Shown here piece after piece: positions 23,601-34,600 of a DNA stretch of 64,000 nucleotides (positions are counted from its first letter, which is position 1; each line of letters starts with the position of its first letter). Where the stretch lies: the NCBI GenBank assembly GCA_038025085.1, contig CM076147.1, positions 41,786,766-41,850,765 of the forward strand, written 5' to 3'. Below the pieces are notes generated by a model, which worked only from the letters and a program-made list of their open reading frames with translations, was not told where the DNA came from and searched no databases. A program made the position numbers and the translations under genes. Source of the stretch: Tetragonia tetragonoides (Eukaryota; Streptophyta; Magnoliopsida; Caryophyllales; Aizoaceae).

Positions 23601-24180
23601 GTTTTGAAGTGTTAACTGGGGGGTAATCACATGCTGTAGATTTCGAGAAGAGAACTTGTTCTTGTAGGGTATCGCACATGACTGGGATACCCTGCTGCCA
23701 TGCAATGTGTGCTATATTGTATATGAATCATCGACCTGAACATTTCCTAGCCGCTTATAAAGTTGAGATATATCACCAGACATATTAGCACTATTGCAAC
23801 TAGTTTCTGGGTGTACATTTTGGGACCAAGATGGGAAGGGATGGTCTTGCCTCCAGACATAGCCAAAAGCAAAAAAGGGAGGAGAGTTAATGCAAGAAGA
23901 AAGGAAGCTGATGAGCCAAGGGGCAAATCAGCAAACAAGTACTGTAGGCAAGGTTTGCCAACCAAGTGCTCAAACCGTGGTGAAACTGGTCACAACAAAA
24001 AGAAGTGCACGACTCCTCCAAAAGAACAGGTAAAACTTGAAATTTTTTGTTCATATGTTTGCAAGTACATTTTATGGGTTTGTTGACTTAAAAAAACAAT
24101 TATGCAGCCAACACAAGGAACTTCCACAAGGGCTGCTGGTTCACAACAAAGGAGAGGAGACCAAAACGGAGCAAAAACAT
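20699..24180 (+). pseudogene. MULE (MuDR-type) transposase with PB1-like N-terminus, broken
   Basis: The ATG follows a 5'-UTR intron acceptor directly. Order of parts: a PB1-like domain (20699-20990: VKFWHVGNFS, LIRELELLGYQNYDALWYRI), a long acidic linker (21032-22200, open for 415 codons), the MuDR N-terminal DNA-binding region (KFTSRKVLKETILKYSIK; CANCHWNLIAGRD), then the DDE core with Asp in RIDGFFLK (codon 22804-22806), Asp in ISDQQKG (22993-22995) and probable Glu in NNMAETFNSF (near 23380). A SWIM finger (CSCR..GIPCCHAM, 23660-23710) and a zinc knuckle follow; the knuckle has lost one ligand (CSNR for CSNC). Exons are about 20699-23004, 23094-24029 and 24108-24180. Stops near 20985, 22277, 22543 and 23733 and several frameshifts inactivate it. 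Confidence 0.85.
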
Positions 24181-24259
24181 GATAGGGTTGAGTGTTGAGG
24201 AACTAAGGTCACAGAATATCCCAACAACAGCACAATTTGTTGCGATACTTAGGAAGAAC

Positions 24260-24420
24260 TGTTAAAGTGGGTTAATGTCCCACATGGAAAGATTAAAGGG
24301 TCTTGAGCATACATATAAGGAAGTGAGTTACTCCACCCATTGTCAATTGGTTTTGGGTTGGAACCTCACTTATCTTGTGTGTGTGCTCACTTGTTAAGGC
24401 CCAATTATTGAAATTTATCA
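24260..24420 (+). repeat. TRIM 5' LTR
   Basis: 161 bp, TG..CA ends, preceded by target duplication AGAAC. Confidence 0.94.
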
Positions 24421-24433
24421 TGGTATCAGAGCG
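24421..24433 (+). promoter_or_regulatory. TRIM primer-binding site (initiator Met tRNA)
   Basis: TGGTATCAGAGCG, complementary to the 3' end of plant initiator methionine tRNA, directly after the 5' LTR. Confidence 0.92.
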
Positions 24434-24547
24434 GGCTTGGTCCTGCCTTTATGACCCCCTTGTTGGCCCACGCGCGTGTGACTGGCCCATAGTAGGCTTT
24501 GATTGGTCCACGCTTCAGCCCATGATGGGTCTTTGCGTGAAGTGGGG

Positions 24548-24708
24548 TGTTGAAGTGGGTTAATGTCCCACATGGAAAGATTAAAGGGTCTTGAGCATAC
24601 ATATAAGGAAGTGAGTTACTCCACCCATTGCCAATTGGTTTTGGGTTGGAACCTCACTTATCTTATGTGTGTGCTCACTTGTTAAGGCCCAATTATCGAA
24701 ATTTATCA
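24548..24708 (+). repeat. TRIM 3' LTR
   Basis: 161 bp, near-identical to the 5' LTR, followed by target duplication AGAAC. Confidence 0.94.
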
Positions 24709-24713
24709 AGAAC

Positions 24714-25105
24714 AAGGGGAGAGGGGCTCATACAGATATGGCATCTCAATCTGCTATGCCATGGGTGGAGACAAGTATGAACATTAGTTTTCAGTTTTAT
24801 GTGTATCTTTTTATTCCAAAAGAAGTTTATTGTGATACTTATGGCATTGGAAAATTGTAAAATATACTTTCAAACGAATTTAATATTGAATACGTTTGGA
24901 CGAATTTTAAATTATTTAATATTAAGTTAAATTAAATAAAAATTCAATTTTGCCACTTTAGATCTGCTTAATTTTTCGAATTGGAAAAATCTAAGCCTTT
25001 AGTTATACATATATATCATACATATACCTAAGAAAAGAGCATAGGACGTGCCACCTAAGCAAACCCAATAAAACCAAAAGTTTATCAAAATTTTTATAAA
25101 AGATA
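24714..25105. other. Non-coding, no feature recognised
   Basis: AT-rich DNA that probably includes the decayed 3' end of the MULE. I found no clear MULE terminal repeat. Confidence 0.5.
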
Positions 25106-27610
25106 AATATAACACCCATGCCTTTGGTGTTCTGACTGTTACACCAGTGTCCCGTAAAATGCCCTTCCAAGGCTATCAAGGACCCGATAACCTACCCCGT
25201 GGGCCTCCCAAATCCCCTAGGGGTGCTTTGTGCGATGTGGTGCAAAAATATCCACCTTCGTTCCCGGGGCCTCCCGGAAGCTCAAAAGACGTGGACTTTT
25301 AGCCTTTGTTTTTGGCTTCCAGGGCTTGGGTGTCATTTTTGAGAAACTTTTTCGGGGGTCTATCATGACCCTAGAGGATACTCGATGCCCCGGGAAGGAC
25401 ATCCGGATCCCCGAACTTTGATATCCCCCATGCCTTTCGTGTTCCGGCTCTTACACCAGTGTCCCGTAAAACGCTCTTGCAAGCCTATCAGAGTCTAGAT
25501 AAGCGGCCCTGATGGTCTCTCATGTCCCCTAGGGGTGTTCCGTGCGATGTGGTGTGAAAATATCCACCTTCGTTTCGAGGCCTTCGTAAGTCCAAAAAAC
25601 GTGGATTATAGCCTTCGTTTTCGACTTCCCAGGGGCCCGGGTGTCATTTTTGCCCAAACTTCTCCGGGGGGTCTATCATGACCCTCAAGCACCCTCGGTG
25701 CTCCGGGAGGGACATCCGGATCTCCGAACTTCGATATCACCCATGCCTTTGGTGTTCTAGCACTTACACCAGTGTCACGTAAAATGCCCTTCCGAGCCTA
25801 TCAGGGACCGGATAAGCGACCCCAAGAGTCTCCCATGTCCTCTAGGGTGTTCCTTGCGATGTGGTGCGAAAATATCCACCTTCGTTCCGGGGCCTCCCGA
25901 AAGCCCAAAAAACGTGGATTATAGCCTTCGTTTTCGGCTTTCCGGGCCCCAGGTGTCATTTTTGCCCAAATTTCTCCAGGGGGTCTATCATGACCCTAGA
26001 GGACCCTCAGTGCCCATGGAGGGACATCCAGATCCTCGAACTTTGATATTCCCCATGCCTTTGGTGTTTTGGCTCTTACACAAGTGTCCCGTAAAACACC
26101 CTTACAAGTGTATTAGGGACCGGATAAGCGACCCCGAGGAACTCCCATGTCCCCTAGGGGCTAGGGGTGCTCCGTGCAATTTGGTATGAAAATATCCACC
26201 TTCGTTCCCGTGCCTCTCGGAAGCCCAAAAAACATGGATTATAGCCTTCTTCTTTTTTTCGGTTTCGCCGGGCCGGGTGTCATTTTTGCCCAAACTTCTC
26301 CGGGGGATCTATCATTGATCCTAGAATACCCTCAGTGGTCCTGGAGGGACATCCGGATTCCCGAACTTTGATATCACCCATGTCTTTTGTGTTTTGGCTC
26401 TTACACTAGTGTCCCATAAAACGTCCTTCCAAGCCTATTAGGGACCGGATAGGCGACCCCGAGGGCCTCCCATGTCCTCTATGGGTGTTCCGTGCCATGT
26501 GGTGCGAAATATCCACCTTTGTTCCGCGGCCTCCCGGAAGCCCAAAAAACGTGGATTATAGCCTTCGTTTTCGGCTTCCCGGGACCCATGTGTCATTTTT
26601 ACCCAAACTTCCCCGGAGGGTCTATCATGACCCTAGAGGACTCTCAATGCCCCGAGAGGGACATTCTGATCCCCAAACTTTCATACCCCCCATGCGTTTG
26701 GTGTTCCAGCTTTTACACCATTGTCCCGTAAAACGTCATTCTAAGCCTATCAGGGACAGGATAAACAACGACCCCGAGGGTCTCCATATCCCCTAGGGGT
26801 GTTCCGTGCGATGTGGTGTGAAAATATCCACCTTCGGTCTGAGGCTTCCCGGAAGCCCAAAAAAGGTGGATGCTTTCGTTCGGCTTTCCCGGGCCCGGGT
26901 ATCATTTTTGCCCAAACTTTTTCGGGGGTCTATCATGACCCTAGAGTATCCTCGGTGTCCCGGGAAGGATATTCGGATCTCCAAACTTCGATATCACCCA
27001 TGCCTTTGGTGTTTTGCCTTCTACACCAGTGTCTCGTAAAACAGCCTTCCAAGCCTATCAGGGACTGGATAAGGGACCCCGAAGGCCTCACATGTACCTA
27101 GGGGTATATCGTGCGATGTGCGAAAATATATACCTTCATTCCGCGGCCTCCCGGAAGCCCAAAAAAGTTGGATTATAGCCTTCGTTTTCAGCTTCCCGGG
27201 CCCCAGGTGTCATTTTTGTCCAAACTTTTGGGTCTATCATAACCTAAGGGACCTTGGTGCCCCAGGAGGGACATCCGGATCCCCGAACTTCGATATCACC
27301 CATGCCTTTTGTGTTCCAACTGTTACACCATTGTCCGTAAAACGCCTTTCCAAGCCTATCAGAGACTGGATAAGCGACCCCGAGGGCCTCCCATGTCCCC
27401 TTAGGCGTGTTCCGGAACCTTCGTTTTCGGCTTCCGTGGGCACGAAATCATTTTTGCCTAAACTTCTTCCGAGGGGTCTATTATGGCCCTAGAGGACTCT
27501 CGGTGCCTCTGGGAAGGTCATCTAAATCCCCGAACTTCTATATCACTCATGCCTTCGGCGTTCTGACCCTTACATTTGTGTCCCATAAAAAGGCCCTTAC
27601 AAGCCTATGA
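25106..27610. repeat. Tandem array of a ~312-bp GC-rich repeat, about eight units
   Basis: The anchor words CCCATGCCTTTGGTGTT and TACACCAGTGTCCCGTAAAA recur with near-constant spacing. Unit starts are near 25115, 25427, 25740, 26052, 26377, 26689, 26997, 27299 and 27546, so steps are 312, 313, 312, 325, 312, 308, 302 and 247. Shared internal landmarks include GATGTGGTGCGAAAATATCC, TCCCGGAAGCCCAAAAAACG and GGTCTATCATGACCCTAGAG. The last unit is shortened. The array is GC- and CpG-rich while its flanks are AT-rich. Short open frames repeat along both strands, but they drift with the unit and look incidental. I do not recognise the family. Confidence 0.9.
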
Positions 27611-28672
27611 AACAAACAATGTCATTTAGGGATAGGTACCTCTAACTTTTATAGAGGCACCACACAAGCCAATGAATTGACCCCCTTTTTTTTTTGTCAA
27701 AAGCTAATACACGACCAGTGAATAGCTATTACCATGACTTGAGTGCATCCCTCCCCCCAACAATTTAAAAATTTTCCTAAACAAATTAAGAGTTAGGTGC
27801 GGATGGACCTCTCCAAATTCCGCCTTAGTGTTGTTTTTGTTTTATTTACTAGTTAATCACAAAATTAACACTAAAAAAAAATAAAAGAAAAGTATTACAA
27901 TAAAGTTAGAAGCGAAACAATCCATCAGAAAACATTAAATTTAGAAAGAAAAAAAAAATTGCTTAAAAGGGAAGAATTTGGAAAGAAAACTTCTTTATCC
28001 TCCCCTCCCCGTTCTCAGAATAATTGGCAAATTGTATGGAAGACGCAGAGGAAGAAATTCATTAGTTGTAATAAAACAGCAAAGCCCGTCCATTTCCGTT
28101 TAATATTTGCAACCTCTTTTTTAACGCTAGAATTGTGGTTTAATTGTATACCACAAATATTAGACATTCTAGAGTACATTTGAGAGCTGTTGAACTCGGC
28201 GGAGTTTGATGGTCCAGAGTTGGCAGAAGTTCTCGTTTCTGGTACCAATTCCGTTATTGCCTGTTCATTATAAAATTCAAAACCATGGCATTTCATAGAC
28301 TACAACAACTGAATAAGATCCAGTTCACCAGGGACGCTACCATTGGATTGAAAACTCAGACCAATCCAGAGCAAAATTCCAAAGATCAGCAAATGTGATC
28401 TAGATGGAATTATTCGGAATCCATGTAGTTTACAAGAACGGAAAAATATATAAATAAAACAAAAATGGGAGTCCAAATATCTGATCAATTCTTTCCTATG
28501 CCACTACTCACTACGAGCGAGAATAGTACACAGCTACCATCTTTCATGCTTCCATCATTTGACATGAAAGACACTGCTACAGTTGCTACAGCTGACCTTC
28601 AAAAGACGATGCATGTGGAAAATTGTACACCTGTAAGTCTGGAATTCTCGTTTACTCCCTTCTATTTTCCAA
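27611..28672. other. Spacer and 3' flank of the disulfide-isomerase gene
   Basis: AT-rich, no coding signal. The part nearest 28672 is the expected 3' UTR of the minus-strand PDI gene. I could not fix a poly(A) site. Confidence 0.5.
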
Positions 28673-31600
28673 TTAAATGTTTTTTCCCAGCTCAACTTTC
28701 TTCACCATCCTCATTGTATTGTGCAGAATGGAGTCCAAGATCCCAGCTACCTGAAATAACACAAGAAAAGCTTGAGGGGAAAAAAAAAAAGGGAAAGGGC
28801 AACGTTTGTTCATAACAAAGGAAATGGATGGAGCCCACAAACCGTGAAAACACCCCCAATAATGGCACAGACATTTGTAATGAAATGCGAGAAGGACTTG
28901 GCATTTTCTGTTACTAGCACCTGGTCACAAAACGGGGTTAGAGATGAAAGGCTCAGGACACAACAAAAGATATATACCCAGGAGGCATGTTTGTGCATTT
29001 AGAACAGAAAGGTTGTTCGTTACAAGACCTGCATAGGAGAGAGCTCAAAATGGAATTTTGCGACAGGGATGTCAGGACTGTGTACCAAACTGCTGTGCGC
29101 GGTATACTCGTACTCCTCAAGCAATGTACGCTCGTTTGATGCTCTTACTTCTGTTTTCACTACTTGAAGATAATGCTCAATCTGCACTTCCCAAAGAGTC
29201 AGATAATGCCAAAAGCATTGACAGAAAAACATGCTGAAGAGCCATTTTTTGAATTGCACTACTGCAGCACTGAGATCAATGTCAGGGTCAAATCCCTTAT
29301 ATTAAGGTACTGTTTTATCAGTCTATCGTTGCAAGTGACCCTCCTGTTTCCAACCCCCCCCCCCCCCTTCCCGTTTAATCATGACCTGTCTAACATATTC
29401 AAAGGACAATAATATATAAGATATTTACCAGAAACTAGCCACAACAATTGTGTAGTTGCAGTCATCTGGTCGATTTGATTCTTTATTTGGAACAGTCCAA
29501 TATAAACCTAAGTATTATTCAGGCTATCAACCCGCCTGAGGCAAGCAAGCTTGAGCAAAGTATCAAGTCACAAAAACAGTGATCTAGTTTAGCTTTGACA
29601 ATCCTCCATTGAGCTCCATTGGATTCTAAAATCCCTAACCCCGGATATACAGTGATTCTATGACCACATTGCTACAAACAAATCGAGTTTAATCTCCTTC
29701 ATATCCCAAATATCTAAGTACCTTCAATTTACAGGCGAACAGCCACACAGAAATTGAGGTCACAACCAGATTAAAGAAATGGGATTTGCCAGAAACTCAC
29801 TGTGACATTGGCAGCCAAAGCATCATCTTGGGTGATATATGCCCGCCCGCTCAATCTATCATGGCTTGCACCAAGATAAGGTATGATTTTTTTCACATCG
29901 CTCATCACCCTGGCCGTAATTTTCTTACCAAATGAAAGATGGGATACGACATGTGACATGTTCATTCTTGACGCATCAAATGAATGAGATCCGGAATGAG
30001 CAGAGACAACAAGATTTCCAGGAACCTGCAAGGTAGTAAATTACGTAATATAAATGAACCGTCAAAACCTTGTGAACACGTAAAAAATGTATCAAGGAAA
30101 TATGTTCGTAGGTATCTCAGTACATTGATCTTTGCACAATATAACACATGCATTTCAGGATGAACTCACATGTTTTATCAAACGAATATAACCTTATAAG
30201 CTGAACTGGTGACAATGAAACCTTCAAATGATTAATGACTGGGTAAGTTTAACTTACTTTCTTTACACGGACAAATCCTTCAATTCTACACCCACCTGAG
30301 GATGGTGCTGGTCTTTTCAAGTTTTCAGTTTTATTGCCAGATTTATCCTCGAGAGCCAGAGTTTGGTTCACTAACGGGATTTCCGTAACCAAAGATTCCA
30401 CAAACTACAGAAAACAGCTCCAAGTCAACATCAACACTTCTGATAGGTGGGAAAAGGGCATATTCACTCAGTACAAGAATCAGGGTACTAGTACGGATAT
30501 TCACGTTTCAAACAAAATATTGTTTACCTTAACAAGACTTTCAGTGTCACGATCCCCATAATAAGACTCATGTTCATGGTGCCCCTGTTCACCCCTGGTT
30601 CAGAAATGAATTTTTTGAAGAAGAAGGAAATTTAGATAAGATAGCTAATATCAGAATTGATCAGGAAATAATAAGCGGTCATGATAGCCAACCAAACCCG
30701 ACCTGCAGTCCTCCAACCTGACTGACTTAACAGGTTTGGATGCATCTATCAAAAAACACTTACAAAACAGAAGTTCTCTTTTCTAAAGAAATAAATACCT
30801 CCTATAATTAATTCTATGTAGGTTATTCTCGACGAAAAGCATATAAATATTACCACAGTTTGACTAGAAATTTGCCATGACATCTTAGAGGGGAAAAGAG
30901 AAAAGGCAACAATAATGGCAATGACAAATGAAAATAGACTTGACTTACTTCAAATCACTTCCTTTCCGAAAAACCCTAATAGATGGATAGCCTTGTACAT
31001 GATTCCTGAAAATGCACCACAAAGAAACTCTCAGTGCCTGAAAGAGATGCACAGACAGGTCATAACAACCAAATATTACACCAAACTGAACAAACTACAG
31101 CAAAAAAAATGAAATCCTATGCAACTTTGACTGTCCTAGAAGATTTTAATAGATGGAATTATGGAAAATCACATAGGAATTCTAAAATTATCCAAATAAA
31201 GGGCAAAAATATAATTTTCATTTGTTGTGCTCACCAGTCCCAACAGCTGTAAAAGTTCTCAAATTATAACAGTAACATCAAAGTATTTTGACAAATGGTT
31301 ATATAGGGTCTCTGAAAACAGCTTTCTCAAAGGATCTACTCTGTATTCTCCACCAAGCATTAAAACCCGGTGTCTCAATTCCTCAGGCTCCATCATTCAT
31401 TGTCAAGTGTCAACACAGGCTCAGAATTGACGAAAGATATAATCAAACTGAGTGATTGTTGTTCAACACCCTTTTTCCTAGGAGCATAACCAATGCAAGT
31501 CATATATTTATAAAATTCCAGATATCACAGGCCAACCAAAGGACACAGACAACCGGCAAGAAGAATACAGCTGAATGCCCTCATCGGCATCCCCTACCCT

Positions 31601-34600
31601 CCAGAACCACCAACAACCAGAATAAATTTAATACACCATTGACAAAAACATCTCTAGGACTCACTGTTTCTATTAATTTCCTGCATGACTGCTAGGGAGT
31701 GAAAAGCTCTGATTTACACCCATCAGAGAAAATGCCATGAAGATAGCAAAACACAGTAAGCAACGTTCTCAAACAAAAATAATGGTAGGCTCTGTGTCCC
31801 TATTTCAACAAAATCCACAACAGAAGCCCCAGAGTGAGAATGAATAGAGACGAGGCAAAAGAATGTCAGAACATTCAGAACCACAGAGAAAAACGCATGT
31901 GGTGCTCCAGGATACCCATTTCTACAAGACAGAACATTTTTGCCACAAGATGAAACCTCCTGTCAGCAAACTTTCAAAGTACTGTACACACAAAGCTGAC
32001 CCTCTGCTCCTTGGCTCCAAAAGAGGGGGAGGGGGGGGGGGGGGGGGAGGAACACAAAAGTGAACCCAGAAAAGAAAGAAGAAAACTAGAAGGGGGCAAT
32101 TTCGGCTACACCTAGGAGTAGCCAATTTGACTACACCCACCTACCTTTTCTTTTTTTTTTCTTTGAGGGTTACACCACTACACCCACCTACCTTTTAGGA
32201 TGAAGCTGTAGGTTTATTGCTATGAAGTTGTAAGTTAATAATAATCAAGTTAGCTAAATTTGGGAAAAAAAAACATTTAGAACTTAAAAAATAATAATTT
32301 TTTGGAAATTTAAAATAATTAAAAATAAAAATAAGCTAGGTGAGTGTAGTTAACTTGCCTACACCTAGGTGTAGCGAAGAACTACTGGAAAGGAAGGACT
32401 CTTGAGTCTTGACTGCTCCACATTACATAATTTAAATGACATTTCCATTATCCCTAAGGGCTCCACCTTACACAAGGCTTACAGCACACGCTTAGGGCGT
32501 AAAGCTGCACTTGGATGTTGGAAGGGTCTGCTCTAATCCCCTAACTATGAAGAAAGGAGCAAAAGAAGCAAAACATCTATGACAAATTGATGTATTGTTT
32601 CCCTCACTTTCTTCTAACACCAGAGACCAAGCCGTTTAGTCATCATCTACAACTGTACCTTGTGCACATCAGAAAATGAATAACGTACAACGAAAATCAG
32701 TCTCTGAGAAATGAAAATCATATACAGCAAACTCCTAAAGAAAATTTTAAGATATACCAGTGCCATGGTAATGAAAACCAAACTTTTTTTTAAAGTTCAG
32801 AAGGTGCTTTCAATTTATCAAATATTCAGTGTACTGTATGGTCAAACAATGAAATATCATTATTTATTTATTTTTATTGAAATTGGTTTAAACGTTGATT
32901 ATTGATGTGCAGGATCATTAATTAGAAAAACTACCTTCAAAAAACGACAATGGGAAAGTCTTGATAATTGGGGAATTCGAGGGGTAATTGAAATGTCAAG
33001 TAGAACGGCATGGTCAAAAAGGTAACAAAGTTGGGGTATTTTGGTCTAGTTAATCACCATACACATCAATAATCACTCCTAAATCATACTTGTACATTCC
33101 ACATCATAAATTTATGTGAATGCTAACAACAATTGTATAAAATGGCTAAGGAATACACTATTTTATAAATTCATGGGCACATTTGATTTCAAAAAAAAGT
33201 TTTGGGTACCATTTCAAAAAGTCTAAAGTACAAGGGTACCTATTGGAATTTCCCTCCTTTTTTTAGATAAAAAGGAAATCTCTGAACAATAACTGTCTAT
33301 CTTCAACAACTATTACCATATTAGCCACAGTGGATCCTAATTCCTTAACCCTGACTCAAGTAAGAGTGCAAAGATTACATTTCTTAGTCCCACAATAGCT
33401 TCTAGTTTCATTCATTCAAACTGGCACAACATCTAAACAATGATTTAATGACAAATGATAAAAACAAAAGAGAAACTATGCCACTTTATTCAACACCTAG
33501 GCCATTTCCCCTCTAGACTACGGTTCAGAGAACTGTTTCAACTACTGTCAAATCAGCGATGACCAATATAGCGAACCATCACAATTTAGGTGATAGTTAC
33601 ACAATAACACACCTCATGAAATCTTTATCCATAGTAAGCCAGATTCACATTATGAGAATCAACCGCTAAATTTTATCAGAAATAGGCAAGTTACTATAAG
33701 GAACTGCACCAACACCACTTTCAATAACTACATGATCCAAAGGACGTTCCACAGAAGATAGCCTATGAGGGAGTTACATAGATTAGAAAATTTCATCAAA
33801 AAAAACAGTACTTGTTTGATAAATATTCTTTCATTGTCCCTCCACAAAGTAACATGACTTCTAATATGCAAAAAGTTCAGAAGAAATGATACCTCCTACA
33901 TAAATCAACTTGCTCAGTGCAGTCAACTTTACCCAAAAGAATACGCCCATCAGCTTCTGGGTCATGTCTGAAATAAAACAGACAGATTAAAACTTTATTA
34001 TCAAGAAATATCCCTACCTGAATTTTTAACAAAGATGTTCTGTTGGATATGCCATCAACCTTTCACCCAACATCTAGAGCAAGAAAATCAAATAAGCAGC
34101 ATACCTCTCTCTGATGATCGTTGCTGCTTTTTCCCATGAAGGTTTCTGCAACAAAAAATAGATAATAGATATCGTCTAAGAACAAAAAAATATGTACAAA
34201 AGGGAAAGTGCAATATGGGCTTATACAAAGAGAGTTGTTAATCTGTTAAACTATCAAAATACTCAAAAGTAATCTTAGAAGTTATGAAAGTTCGAGGGGG
34301 TAACCCTGAGGGGGTAGCTCAGCTGGTAAAACCTCTGAGAACTATTCCACAGGTTCCAGGTTCGAGTCCCCTCAGGGCCACTGGAGGTTTGCCTAGTCGT
34401 TAACTTCAGGGCTCATGGGATTAATCAACCAAAGCTTGGATACCCATGTTATCTACAAAGAAAGTTCAAGGGGGTCGGGAATACCAGTCTCTTGCTCCAG
34501 TAACACCAAGGAGCATAAAAGTTGACAAGCAAAATATCATGCCTACAAAAGAAAAATTGTACGTCAAAGAAATGGAAACTGCTAAAGTCATTTAGCAAGC

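Larger units (their letters stand above)
24260..24708 (+). mobile_element. TRIM retrotransposon, complete, 449 bp
   Basis: Two 161-bp LTRs (24260-24420 and 24548-24708) flank a 127-bp interior. The LTRs begin TGTTAAAGTGGG or TGTTGAAGTGGG, end AAATTTATCA, and differ at only about four positions. TGGTATCAGAGCG, the initiator-Met tRNA primer-binding site, starts at the first interior base, and AGTGGGG precedes the second LTR as a short purine tract. AGAAC occurs at 24255-24259 and 24709-24713, a perfect 5-bp target duplication. No coding capacity. This is the textbook terminal-repeat retrotransposon in miniature. It sits in the 3' part of the MULE. Confidence 0.95.

Noticed and set aside
25106..27610. 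Repeated open frames of 60-124 codons that could suggest a repeat protein
   Set aside because: The frames shift between units because unit length is not a multiple of three throughout, and no domain is recognisable. They follow from GC-rich tandem DNA.
32025..32047. Poly-G run in PDI intron 8, and similar G or C runs at 1524, 29357, 36549, 38888 and 40007
   Set aside because: Simple homopolymer tracts with no pattern suggesting function; some may be assembly-sensitive.
34302..34378. Possible tRNA gene (boxes A and B present)
   Set aside because: The acceptor and anticodon arms cannot be paired, the sequence continues as a SINE body, and 16-bp direct repeats flank the larger unit.
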